Source: Cohnella zeiphila (GTDB lineage: Bacteria; Bacillota; Bacilli; Paenibacillales; Paenibacillaceae). Taken from it: a stretch of DNA of 64,000 nt. Position 1 is the first letter of the stretch. Each line of letters opens with the position of its first letter. Below, in pieces: positions 15,732-23,397 of the stretch. Under the pieces are notes generated by a model. That model saw only the letters and a program-made list of their open reading frames with translations, had not been told where the DNA came from and searched no databases. Location of the stretch: positions 60,368 through 124,367 of the forward strand of contig NZ_JACJVO010000017.1 in the NCBI RefSeq assembly GCF_014212055.1. The letters run 5' to 3'. The translations under genes were made by a program, and so were the position numbers.

Positions 15732-15752
15732 TAATCGTAAAAATTACAATTA
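15732..15752. promoter_or_regulatory. Zur-like box in a 3' intergenic position
   Basis: AATCGTAAAAATTACAATT, nearly identical to the box at 14806, but located after the methyltransferase stop and before a hairpin. No gene with a good start follows on the plus strand except a 17-codon frame at 15764-15817, and the minus-strand gene ends here. Its target is unclear. Confidence 0.65.
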
Positions 15753-15776
15753 AAAAGGTCCCGTATGCCGAAACGA

Positions 15777-15817
15777 CAGAACCTCGCACCTGCCGATGAG
15801 CAAGTTGCGAGGTTCTG
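15777..15817. terminator. Hairpin between convergent genes
   Basis: Perfect 12-base stem CAGAACCTCGCA / TGCGAGGTTCTG with a 17-base loop, between the methyltransferase (+) and the CobW-type GTPase (-). There is no T tract on either side. Confidence 0.55.
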
Positions 15818-15832
15818 ACAGAAGGAGGAGGA

Positions 15833-16831
15833 TTAACTGGCGACGCAGCGGGCGAATTGTTCTCGGAACCATTGTTCGTCCAGGTTGCGGCCGATGACGA
15901 CGAATTCGCTGACCGGCACTTCGCCCGGCTTCCACGCTCGATCCGGGTAAGAGGCGAACAGCATGTGAATGCCCTGGAACACGATGCGCTGCTTGGCGCC
16001 TTTAATATTCAGAACGCCTTTGTAGCGGAACGTGTCCGCGCCGTGCTCGGCGAGCCACTCGTTGATGAAGAGCTCCACTTGGTTCAGATCGAGCGGCCGG
16101 GTCTCGCGGAAGAAGACGGATGTCACTTCGTCGTCATGCTCATGGTCTTCTTCTTCGAGGAAGCCGGGATCGATCTCCAGCTTCTGTTCCAGATCGAATG
16201 CGTTGATCCCTAAGACGTGTTGAAGATCGATCTGGGATTGACGGGTACGGTGAAGCTTGGCGGCGGAATTCATGGAGCGCAGACGCTGCTCGAGCTTCTG
16301 CAGTTCCTCTTCGGAGACGAGATCCGTCTTATTGAGCAGCAGAACGTCGGCAAAGGCAACCTGCTCTTGCGCTTCGTGTCCCTCGTCCAAATGCTGATCC
16401 GCATGCTTGGCGTCGACGACGGTCACGATCGCGTCCAGCTTGAACCGGTCGGCGATTTCCGGGTCCACGAAGAACGTTTGCGCGACGGGGGCGGGATCGG
16501 CCAATCCGGTCGTCTCGATGACCACGCGGTCGAAGTCGGCCTTGCGTTTGCCTTTGCCGAATTTGGCCTCCGCCAAATCGCCAAGAATGCGAATGAGGTC
16601 GCCGCGCACGGTGCAGCAGATGCAGCCGTTGTTCATCTCGAAGATCTCTTCGTCCGCGCCAACGACCAACTGGTTGTCTATGCCGACTTCGCCGAACTCA
16701 TTGACGATGACCGCAATCTTCTGGCCGTGATCGGCGGTCAGTATGTAATTCAGCAGCGTAGTCTTCCCCGCGCCGAGAAAACCGGTCAGCACGCTGACGG
16801 GAATGCGGGGATCTTGAATGGCTTCGGGCAT
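15833..16831 (-). CDS. CobW/COG0523 GTPase, putative zinc metallochaperone
   Basis: 332 residues. The G3E P-loop GTPase signature is complete: Walker A GFLGAGKTTLLNYIL, the metal-binding GCICCTVRGDLI with the CxCC motif, ETTGLADPAPV and the NKTD guanine motif (LLNKTDLV). A His/acid-rich segment (EEEDHEHDDE) separates the GTPase from the C-terminal CobW domain (TFRYKGVLNIKG). Zinc-regulated COG0523 proteins (YeiR, ZigA, ZNG1) deliver metal to target proteins in a GTP-dependent way. The gene has a near-consensus promoter overlapped by a Zur box at 16851-16871, shared with the divergent ferredoxin gene. Distinct from the two other COG0523 proteins nearby. Confidence 0.94.
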   Translation of the reverse strand: MPEAIQDPRIPVSVLTGFLGAGKTTLLNYILTADHGQKIAVIVNEFGEVGIDNQLVVGADEEIFEMNNGCICCTVRGDLIRILGDLAEAKFGKGKRKADFDRVVIETTGLADPAPVAQTFFVDPEIADRFKLDAIVTVVDAKHADQHLDEGHEAQEQVAFADVLLLNKTDLVSEEELQKLEQRLRSMNSAAKLHRTRQSQIDLQHVLGINAFDLEQKLEIDPGFLEEEDHEHDDEVTSVFFRETRPLDLNQVELFINEWLAEHGADTFRYKGVLNIKGAKQRIVFQGIHMLFASYPDRAWKPGEVPVSEFVVIGRNLDEQWFREQFARCVAS

Positions 16832-16850
16832 GAAAGTTCATCCTCTCTTT

Positions 16851-16901
16851 TAATTGTAAAATTTACGATTAAAGTATAGAACGCCGATTTCGATTTGTCA
16901 A
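16851..16901. promoter_or_regulatory. Zur box in the divergent promoter region, with a strong minus-strand promoter
   Basis: Zur-like box AATTGTAAAATTTACGATT at 16851-16871. On the minus strand a TTGACA (16896-16901) and TATACT (16873-16878) with a 17-base spacer form an almost ideal promoter, just upstream of the box. Zur bound here could also repress the plus-strand genes from 16934. Confidence 0.8.
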
Positions 16902-16933
16902 ACAAAGACTCGGGAGTAGAAAGGGGTATTGGG

Positions 16934-17290
16934 ATGACGACATGGAATTTGCAGGAAACCCGCTGTCATTTGCTCATCTGCAATGGCGACAGCTGCAAGA
17001 AACTGGGGGCGGAAGAAGTGACGACCGCCATCCGCGAGGAGATCGCGGAGCTTGCCTTGGACCGACAAATGCACACCACCCGAACTCGCTGCAACGGGCG
17101 CTGCAAGGATGCATGCGTCGTGATCGCCTATCCGGAAGGCGTCTGGTATCAGAACATAACGCCGGAAGACGGTAAGTCACTAGTGCGCAAGCATGCGGCC
17201 GGAGAACGGCTGGAGGAGAAAGTCGTCTACTCATTCGACGGGCAGCTGACGCCGACGGGACGTTCCGTGAAGGGAATCGATAAAAAATAG
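16934..17290 (+). CDS. (2Fe-2S) thioredoxin-like ferredoxin domain protein
   Basis: 118 residues from the ATG at 16934, with AAAGGGG seven bases upstream; an upstream ATG at 16895 has no site. Cysteines occur in CHLLICNGDSCKKLG near the N-terminus and in TRCNGRCKDACVVIAYPEGVWYQNI, the arrangement of thioredoxin-like 2Fe-2S ferredoxins (COG3411). The family usually carries electrons, but short stand-alone members in metal-regulated operons have no defined partner. The gene is 17 bases before a COG0523 GTPase and is divergent from another across a Zur box, so a role linked to zinc allocation is inferred. Confidence 0.87.
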   Translation: MTTWNLQETRCHLLICNGDSCKKLGAEEVTTAIREEIAELALDRQMHTTRTRCNGRCKDACVVIAYPEGVWYQNITPEDGKSLVRKHAAGERLEEKVVYSFDGQLTPTGRSVKGIDKK

Positions 17291-17307
17291 AAAGGGGCTG
17301 TCCGCCC

Positions 17308-18282
17308 ATGAAGAAGACTCCCATTATCATCCTGGCAGGCTTTCTGGGAGCCGGCAAGACGACGCTTCTCGCCAAATTGCTTGAAGATGCCCTGGACAGC
17401 GGGCAATCTCCCGCGCTCATTATGAACGAAATCGGGGATATCAATCTGGATGGATTGGCAGTGGACGAGAACGTTCCTCAACGCGAAATGTTGAACGGGT
17501 GCATCTGTTGTACATTCCGTGCCGATCTGGGAACGGAAATCCGTCGACTTGCCGATGAGGTGTCGCCCGATGTTATTTTTATTGAGGCGACAGGCGTCGC
17601 GAATCCCATGGAACTGCTCGATGCGGCAACGGAAGCGGCCTTGCTGCTTCCCATCGAGATTCGGGCGGTGGCGACTGTGGTGGATATCGCCCATTGGCTG
17701 AAATGGCGGCAAGCCGGAGGCAAAACGTATCGTCTCATGGCTGATCAAATCCGCTGCGGAACCGTCATCGTTTTGAATAAGGCCGATTTGGTCACAACCG
17801 CCGAACTTGAGGAAGGAATGGCGGCTGTTCGGGAACTGAATGCGCACGCGCTCCTGTACCCGGCGGTCCGATGCGAAGTTGACCGAAGTGCCAGGAAAGA
17901 ACTTATCCTCGGGGGTCATGCAGTGCCGGCGGCCGTCTCCCTGCCGGCGGAACAAAGCCGCGCGACGGACCGCAGCCAAGATCGTACGCGCGAGCACCGC
18001 CATTCTTACGATCACGTGACGGTATATACCCACTATTTCGAGGGCGAGATTGAACCGGAGTGGTTGAAGCAGACGATAAGCCGGCTGCCGGATCGCGTCT
18101 ATCGGGCCAAGGGCGTCTTTACGTCGGCAGAGAGCGGGGAACGGATGATGTTTCACTATGCCTACCGACAGCTGGACGTGTTCCGGATCAATCCGCAGGG
18201 GAGCGTCCGGAATGCGGCGGTTTTTATAGGCGAGCAGTTCTCCGGGCAGGAGCTGGCCTCGCTGCTGGAGCGTCGTCGTTGA
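17308..18282 (+). CDS. CobW/COG0523 GTPase, second copy
   Basis: 324 residues. It has Walker A GFLGAGKTTLLAKLL, the metal motif NGCICCTFRADLG, EATGVANPMELLDAA and the NKAD motif (VLNKADLV). A His-containing linker (REHRHSYDHVTVYTHYFEG) leads to the C-terminal domain ending at RVYRAKGVFTSAESGERMMFHYAYRQLDVF. Compared with the protein at 15833-16831 it differs throughout, including the switch segment INLDGLAVDENVPQREMLNG, so it is not a recent duplicate. It lies 17 bases after the ferredoxin-like gene and is probably co-transcribed with it. Predicted GTP-dependent metal insertase or zinc chaperone. Confidence 0.92.
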   Translation: MKKTPIIILAGFLGAGKTTLLAKLLEDALDSGQSPALIMNEIGDINLDGLAVDENVPQREMLNGCICCTFRADLGTEIRRLADEVSPDVIFIEATGVANPMELLDAATEAALLLPIEIRAVATVVDIAHWLKWRQAGGKTYRLMADQIRCGTVIVLNKADLVTTAELEEGMAAVRELNAHALLYPAVRCEVDRSARKELILGGHAVPAAVSLPAEQSRATDRSQDRTREHRHSYDHVTVYTHYFEGEIEPEWLKQTISRLPDRVYRAKGVFTSAESGERMMFHYAYRQLDVFRINPQGSVRNAAVFIGEQFSGQELASLLERRR

Positions 18283-18431
18283 ATGGTATGAGCGGAGTCT
18301 CAAAGTAAACTCATGGAGGATGCCGTTTGGCGATGAATGCCGGCTGGCATGTTTAGAGAGCCTTGTCGACAGTTCGGGCAGACTGATATGACGATCATGG
18401 CCAGGTGATGCAAAAGCGGCAGGAGAAGTTC

Positions 18432-18515
18432 TTGACGAATTTGGCAATGATGCCTACACTGTAAAAGTGTAAATATTACGATTTGAATGATCTGAAGCTG
18501 TAAAAATTACATATT
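18432..18515 (+). promoter_or_regulatory. Promoter of the Fur-family gene with two Zur boxes
   Basis: TTGACG (18432-18437), 17-base spacer, TACACT (18455-18460). A first Zur-like box, GTGTAAATATTACGATTT, spans 18465-18485 just after the -10, and a second, CTGTAAAAATTACAT, spans 18495-18515 in the leader. Two boxes in front of the regulator gene indicate autoregulation. Confidence 0.78.
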
Positions 18516-18531
18516 GGAAAGGGTGAGGAAA

Positions 18532-18987
18532 GTGGCCGACAACAAAATGGAATCTATGTTGAATCGTATGTCAGAAGCCGGCCTGCGGATAACCGAGCAG
18601 AGGAAGAAGATGGCGAAGTTGTTCGCGGAGTCGCCCGGTTTTGTGTCGGCCGGGGAAATATTCCTATATCTGCGATCCTTTTATTCCGGTCTAAGCTACG
18701 ATACCGTCTACCGCAATTTACGCTTGCTTTTGAAATTGGAGCTTGTGGAACTCGTGCATTTCGAGGATGGCAACAAGTTCAGAATCAATCGCGACGAGAA
18801 GCCGAGTCACCATCATCATTTTATTTGTTTGGCATGCGATTACGTGATGCCGATAGAATATTGCCCTATGGCTTCGCTTCCGGCCTTGCCGGACTCGGTT
18901 ACGGTGATTAAGCACCGTTTCGACGTCTACGGCTATTGCGGGAACTGCGGAAAAAACCGCAAGCCTGAAGTTACTTATAGCGCCTAA
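18532..18987 (+). CDS. zur: Fur-family zinc uptake regulator
   Basis: 151 residues taking the GTG at 18532 (site AAAGGGTG, six bases away); GTG 18523 or TTG 18514 are possible alternatives. The winged helix covers residues ~10-80 (AGLRITEQRKKMAKLFAE, LSYDTVYRNLRLLLKLELVEL). The dimer/metal domain has HHHHFICLACDYVMPIEYC and the C-terminal YGYCGNCGK, which provide the structural CxxC pairs, although the spacing in the first differs from canonical Fur. Position inside a cluster with six Zur boxes, beside zinc transporter genes, makes Zur the best assignment over Fur, PerR or Mur. Confidence 0.88.
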   Translation: MADNKMESMLNRMSEAGLRITEQRKKMAKLFAESPGFVSAGEIFLYLRSFYSGLSYDTVYRNLRLLLKLELVELVHFEDGNKFRINRDEKPSHHHHFICLACDYVMPIEYCPMASLPALPDSVTVIKHRFDVYGYCGNCGKNRKPEVTYSA

Positions 18988-19066
18988 GGTTTCGAATCAA
19001 GGCGTTATGACTCGAGACGATCAAATCGCGCAAGAAAAAAAGACAACCTTTCTGGAGGGTAAGCGT

Positions 19067-20281
19067 TTGAGACAGGAAAAAATTCCGGTTACCGTTCTAA
19101 GCGGTTATCTCGGTGCGGGAAAAACGACAGTGCTCAACCATGTGCTGAACAACCGCAACGGTTTAAAGGTGGCGGTGATTGTAAACGATCTGAGCGAGCT
19201 GAATATCGACGCGGAGTTGGTTCGGGACGGCGGGAAGTTGTCGCGTACCGACGAGACGCTGGTGGAGATGTCCAACGGCTGCATCTGCTGCACGCTGCGC
19301 GAGGATCTGCTTCGCGAGGTGGAGCGGCTTGCGCGGGAGGATCGCTTCGACTACATTCTCATCGAATCGACCGGAATCGGAGAGCCCGTTCCCGTCGCCC
19401 AGACGTTCAGCTATATCGACGAGGAGCTCGGCATCGACCTGACGAAGTTCTGTCGGCTGGATACGATGGTCACCGTCGTGGACGCCTACCGCTTCTGGCA
19501 CGACTATTCGTCGGGCGAAACGCTGCTGGACCGCAACCAGGCGACCGGGGAAAACGACACCCGCGAGGTCGTCGATCTGCTGATCGACCAAATCGAGTTT
19601 TGCGACGTCCTGCTGCTGAATAAATGCGACATGGTGGAGGAGGAGAGCTTGCATGAGCTGGAGGGCGTGCTTCGCGCGCTTCAGCCCGGAGCCCGGCTTC
19701 TGCGGACGGTGAACGGAGCGATCGATCCATCCGCCATTCTGAATACCGGACTGTTCGATTTCGAGCAGGCGAGCTTGTCCGCAGGCTGGATTCGGGAGCT
19801 GGAGAAGCCGCAGCATACGCCGGAGACAGAGGAGTACGGCATCGCGTCGTTTGTCTACGAGCGGGTTCGACCGTTCCATCCGGGCCGGTTGATGGACTGG
19901 ATGCGGGATTGGCCGGCCGAGGTGGTGAGGTCCAAAGGTACGATCTGGCTGGCGACGAGGAACGATTATGCGCAAAGCTTCAGCCAGGCGGGCCCCTCCA
20001 TTCAGTTGGGACCGGAAGGCTGCTGGGTCGCCGCTTTGCCGAAGGCCGAGCGGCTGGAGATCCTTCGCGACGAGCCGGAACTGAGGAGGAGCTGGCATCC
20101 GGAATACGGGGACCGGATCAATCGGTTCGTGCTGATCGGCATCGGCATGAACCGCGCCGAGCTGGAAGCCGGCCTGGACGCCTGCCTGTTGTCCGACGCG
20201 GAGCTGCCGTACGACTGGCGGCGCTTCGAAGACCCGTTCCCGAACGTTGCCGGGGAGCTGCCGAAGGCGGCGACCCCCTGA
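19067..20281 (+). CDS. CobW/COG0523 GTPase of the YciC/ZigA type
   Basis: 404 residues from a TTG at 19067, which has GGAGGGT six bases upstream and gives the family start MRQEKIPVTVLSGYLGAGKTT; an ATG at 19007 would add 20 residues without a good site. The signature includes NDLSELNIDAELV, SNGCICCTLREDLL, IESTGIGEPVPVAQTFSY and LLNKCDMV. The C-terminal domain contains FHPGRLMDWM and WLATRNDYAQSFSQAGPSI as in Bacillus YciC. YciC is a Zur-controlled, abundant zinc chaperone made in zinc starvation. It follows the zur gene by 79 bases, so the two may be one transcript. Confidence 0.93.
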   Translation: MRQEKIPVTVLSGYLGAGKTTVLNHVLNNRNGLKVAVIVNDLSELNIDAELVRDGGKLSRTDETLVEMSNGCICCTLREDLLREVERLAREDRFDYILIESTGIGEPVPVAQTFSYIDEELGIDLTKFCRLDTMVTVVDAYRFWHDYSSGETLLDRNQATGENDTREVVDLLIDQIEFCDVLLLNKCDMVEEESLHELEGVLRALQPGARLLRTVNGAIDPSAILNTGLFDFEQASLSAGWIRELEKPQHTPETEEYGIASFVYERVRPFHPGRLMDWMRDWPAEVVRSKGTIWLATRNDYAQSFSQAGPSIQLGPEGCWVAALPKAERLEILRDEPELRRSWHPEYGDRINRFVLIGIGMNRAELEAGLDACLLSDAELPYDWRRFEDPFPNVAGELPKAATP

Positions 20282-20387
20282 GCGTGCGTCGTAATCCCGC
20301 TCATGAGCCTCGGGGCGTCTCATGCGGACAGTCCGAGTTCGCACATTCGCACGATCCGCCGTAATTTCTTGCGCCTCAAATCGCTCG

Positions 20388-20451
20388 TTGACACGCTCCG
20401 CAAGCTGGCCTATAATAGCGACAATGGTTTAATAGTAATTTTTACGATTAA
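20388..20451 (+). promoter_or_regulatory. Consensus promoter with Zur box before znuA
   Basis: Perfect TTGACA (20388-20393), 17-base spacer and TATAAT (20411-20416), followed by the Zur-like box AGTAATTTTTACGATTAA at 20431-20451. A strong promoter blocked by Zur fits inducible zinc uptake. Confidence 0.85.
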
Positions 20452-20469
20452 AATTCAAGGAGTGTACTC

Positions 20470-21414
20470 ATGAAATCATCCGTTAGTAAACGCCGTTTCA
20501 CCCGACTCGCATTGCTGCTATCCGCCGTTCTCGTCATCGGTCTGCTCAGCGCTTGCGGAAGCTCCGACGATTCGAATCAGGCTTCGAATTCTCCGAGCGC
20601 CTCCGGTTCCTCCGGCGCTAAGATCGATATCGTTGCCGCCGAGAATTTCTATGGGGAAGTGGCCGAGGCCGTCGGCGGCAACTACGTGCAAGTGACGTCC
20701 TTGCTCACGAGCCCGGATATGGATCCGCACGATTACGAGCCGACGCCGGACGCGTCCAAGGCGATCGACGGCGCCAAGGTGGTCATCTTCAACGGAATCG
20801 GCTACGATGTTTGGGCCCAGAAGCTGATCGACGCTTCCGGCGACGCCAAGGACAAAACGGTGATTCGGGTCGCCAGCGATGTCATGGGGCACCAGGACGG
20901 AGACAACGAGCACGTCTGGTACAATCCCGAAACGATGCCGAAATACGCCGACTATCTCGCCGATCAGCTCGGCAAGCTGGACCCGGATCACAAAGACGAC
21001 TACGCCAAGCAAGCCGATGCCTACAAGGCGACGCTCGCTCCGTTCACGGACGCGGTCGCTTCGCTCAAGCAAGCGTCTCCGCTGCCAATCGCCGTATCCG
21101 AGCCGGTGTTCGACTACATGGCCGAGGCGCTGAACCTGCAGGTGACCGACGAGAAATTCGAGATGGCCGCCGAGGAAGAGACGGACCCCGCGCCGGCCGA
21201 CGTGGCGAAGCTGCAGGACGATATCAAGAACAAGAGCATCAAATTTTTCGTCAACAACAGCCAGGCCACCAGCCAGACCGTTCAGAACCTCGTCGATCTC
21301 GCCAAGCAAAGCGGCGTTCCCGTCGTCGAAGTGACAGAGACGTTGCCCTCCGGCAAAAACTATTTGCAGTGGATGACGGACCAACTGAAACAGATTCAAG
21401 ATGCGATGAAATAA
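20470..21414 (+). CDS. znuA: Zinc ABC transporter substrate-binding lipoprotein
   Basis: 314 residues with a lipoprotein signal (VLVIGLLSACGSSDDS). The cluster 9 (TroA/ZnuA/AdcA) fold is evident from IVAAENFYGEVAEAVGG, TSPDMDPHDYEPTPDASKAI with its metal-binding His, NGIGYDVW, EHVWYNPETMPKYAD with the second His, and the closing acidic motif. There is no His-rich loop, which many zinc-binding members have, so manganese specificity cannot be fully excluded; the Zur box favours zinc. It captures metal outside the membrane and passes it to the ABC permease encoded by the following genes. A hairpin separates it from the ATPase gene. Confidence 0.92.
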   Translation: MKSSVSKRRFTRLALLLSAVLVIGLLSACGSSDDSNQASNSPSASGSSGAKIDIVAAENFYGEVAEAVGGNYVQVTSLLTSPDMDPHDYEPTPDASKAIDGAKVVIFNGIGYDVWAQKLIDASGDAKDKTVIRVASDVMGHQDGDNEHVWYNPETMPKYADYLADQLGKLDPDHKDDYAKQADAYKATLAPFTDAVASLKQASPLPIAVSEPVFDYMAEALNLQVTDEKFEMAAEEETDPAPADVAKLQDDIKNKSIKFFVNNSQATSQTVQNLVDLAKQSGVPVVEVTETLPSGKNYLQWMTDQLKQIQDAMK

Positions 21415-21443
21415 ATAAAAATCATGTTCAACGATCACGGCAT

Positions 21444-21480
21444 CCGAAAAACTTTGTCCGTCGCGGGCGAAGTTTTTCCG
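21444..21480 (+). terminator. Intra-operon hairpin after znuA
   Basis: Stem AAAAACTT / AAGTTTTT with further pairing of TGTCC and GGGCG inside, between the binding-protein and ATPase genes. It may be a partial terminator or an mRNA stabiliser that keeps binding-protein transcript in excess. Confidence 0.5.
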
Positions 21481-21505
21481 GGTTTCGCGGAAAGGGGGAA
21501 GCACG

Positions 21506-22345
21506 ATGAGCGTTACCGCGCCAGCGGCCGCTTTGAATCGCACAACCGAGGGCGGCCCCGGTTCCTTGCCCGCTGCGCTGGAAGTGCAAGCGGTGTCCGT
21601 CCATCTCGGCGGCAAAACGGTGTTAAGCGACATCTCCTTTGAGGTGAAGCCGGGCGAATTTCTCGGCATCCTGGGACCGAACGGGGCCGGCAAAACGACG
21701 CTGTTCCGCGTGCTCCTGCAATTGATCAAGCCGCAGCAGGGTCAAGTCCGGATGAATGGGGGCCGAACGCTCGGCAAGGCGGTCATCGGCTACGTGCCGC
21801 AATCTCGCCAGATCGACCCGGAGCTGCCGATGCGCGCGCGGGACTTCGTCTGTCTCGGCCTGCCGCACCCGCTGCGCCCCTGGCTGAACCGCGCCGACAA
21901 GGAAGCGGTTCGCCGCGCGCTGGAGCTGACCGATGCGTCCCATCTGGCCGACCAGTCGATCGGGCGTTTGTCGGGAGGGGAGCGTCAGCGCATTTTCCTG
22001 GCGCAGGCCCTCGTTCGCGATCCGAAAATTCTGCTGCTCGACGAGCCCACCTCCAATCTCGATCCGGGCGCGCAGGAGGCGATGGCCGAGGTCGTCCACT
22101 CCATCTGCCGCACGCGCGGCATCAGCGTGCTGCTCATCAGCCACGACGTCAACCTGATCAACCGCTATGCGGATCGGATTCTCTATTTGACGCCGGGCCA
22201 ATACGCCATCGGCACCGTGGAGGAAATTATGCAGGCCAGCGTTTTGCGCAAGCTATACGGAAGCGCGGTCGATGTCATCAGACTGGACGGCAAGCTGTTC
22301 GTGACGACGTCCAGCCAACCGGACTCGAAAGTTTGCTTTCATTAA
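21506..22345 (+). CDS. znuC: Zinc ABC transporter ATP-binding protein
   Basis: 279 residues. All ABC motifs are present: Walker A GPNGAGKTT, signature LSGGERQRIFLAQAL, Walker B ILLLDEPTSNLDPG and the switch His in LISHDVNLI. A 30-residue Ala/Gly-rich extension precedes the usual start. It is the ATPase of a zinc/manganese importer with the binding protein upstream and the permease downstream, and it works at the cytoplasmic face of the membrane. It follows an intra-operon hairpin and is 42 bases before the permease gene. Confidence 0.93.
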   Translation: MSVTAPAAALNRTTEGGPGSLPAALEVQAVSVHLGGKTVLSDISFEVKPGEFLGILGPNGAGKTTLFRVLLQLIKPQQGQVRMNGGRTLGKAVIGYVPQSRQIDPELPMRARDFVCLGLPHPLRPWLNRADKEAVRRALELTDASHLADQSIGRLSGGERQRIFLAQALVRDPKILLLDEPTSNLDPGAQEAMAEVVHSICRTRGISVLLISHDVNLINRYADRILYLTPGQYAIGTVEEIMQASVLRKLYGSAVDVIRLDGKLFVTTSSQPDSKVCFH

Positions 22346-22387
22346 TGATGAGGCCTGAACACAAAACGCCAGTTTGGGAGTGAGGAC

Positions 22388-23224
22388 TTGCTACAGTACG
22401 ATTTTATGCAGCATGCGTTCGAAGCCGGCACGATCGTGGCGGTCATGTGCGGCGTCATCGGCGTGTTCGTCATTGCCCGCCATCTGTCTTTTATCGCCCA
22501 CACGTTCTCGCATATCGGATTTTCCGGCGCTTCCTTCGCGGTGCTGGTCGGCTGGAATCCCATCGGCGGGCTGCTGCTGTTCTCCACGTTAAGCGCCTTT
22601 GCGATCGGCGGCTTCGGCGTCAAGATTTTCCGCCGGGAAGTGACGATCAGCGTCGTGCTCAGCTTTTTTCTGGGCTTGGGGCTGCTCTTTATTTCATTGT
22701 CCGCGAAGAAAGCGACGGCGATGTATGCGCTGCTGTTCGGCAGCGTGGTCGGCATCAGCTTGCAGAACGTGCTGGACATCGTCTATTTATCCGCGGGCGT
22801 GATCGCGGTGCTGCTGTTCTTCTACAAGCCGCTCAAATTCGATTCGTTCGATCCCGCGGGAGCCCAGGCCGCTCGGCTGCCGGTCCGTCTCCTCTCCATC
22901 GGGTTCCTCGTGCTGCTGGCCATCGCCGTCTCCGAAGCGATCCTGATCGTCGGCGCGCTGCTCGTCTTCACGCTGATGACCGCGCCGGCCGCGGCAGCCC
23001 GCCATCTGACGCATTCCGTCGGCCGGATGGTGCTGATCTCCGTCCTGTTCGGCGTTCTGGGCGTGTGGGGAGGGCTTGCGCTCAGCTATTATACGAACGC
23101 GCCCGTCAGTTTCTTCATTACTTCCCTGGAGGCGGTGTTTTATTTCGGCGCTCTGGGGTGGGACTGGCTCCGCGATCGCCGCAAGCCGCAGGAGGAGCGG
23201 ACGACGGAGGGAAGCGCGGCTTGA
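22388..23224 (+). CDS. znuB: Zinc ABC transporter permease
   Basis: 278 residues from a TTG at 22388 (GGAGTGAGGAC just upstream). Eight or so membrane helices, beginning FMQHAFEAGTIVAVMCGVIGVFVIARHLSFIAHTFSHIGFSG. The hydrophobic stretches and the late LLIGALLVFTLMTAPAAAARHLTHS region match ABC-3 family permeases (ZnuB/MntB). It forms the membrane channel of the importer with the two preceding genes. The C-terminus is short and charged (RDRRKPQEERTTEGSAA). The plus-strand operon ends here, convergent with an AraC gene. Confidence 0.92.
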   Translation: MLQYDFMQHAFEAGTIVAVMCGVIGVFVIARHLSFIAHTFSHIGFSGASFAVLVGWNPIGGLLLFSTLSAFAIGGFGVKIFRREVTISVVLSFFLGLGLLFISLSAKKATAMYALLFGSVVGISLQNVLDIVYLSAGVIAVLLFFYKPLKFDSFDPAGAQAARLPVRLLSIGFLVLLAIAVSEAILIVGALLVFTLMTAPAAAARHLTHSVGRMVLISVLFGVLGVWGGLALSYYTNAPVSFFITSLEAVFYFGALGWDWLRDRRKPQEERTTEGSAA

Positions 23225-23397
23225 TGCGCGCCTCGCTTCCGTTCCCGCGCGCAGGCTGCGGCAGAGCTTCCCGAAGGCCCGCTGCGCGGTTTCAAGAAGG
23301 CGCGATCGCTCTTGGTGTGTCGGCGGTTCCGCTTCCCGGCCACTGCGGCTTCAAGGTGTTTTCCGTTGGCCGAGAAATATTCCATTTGTCGGATTCT

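Noticed and set aside
15764..15817. 17-codon frame after the orphan Zur box as a coding gene
   Set aside because: Too short and with a weak ribosome site to call a gene; kept as part of a finding only.
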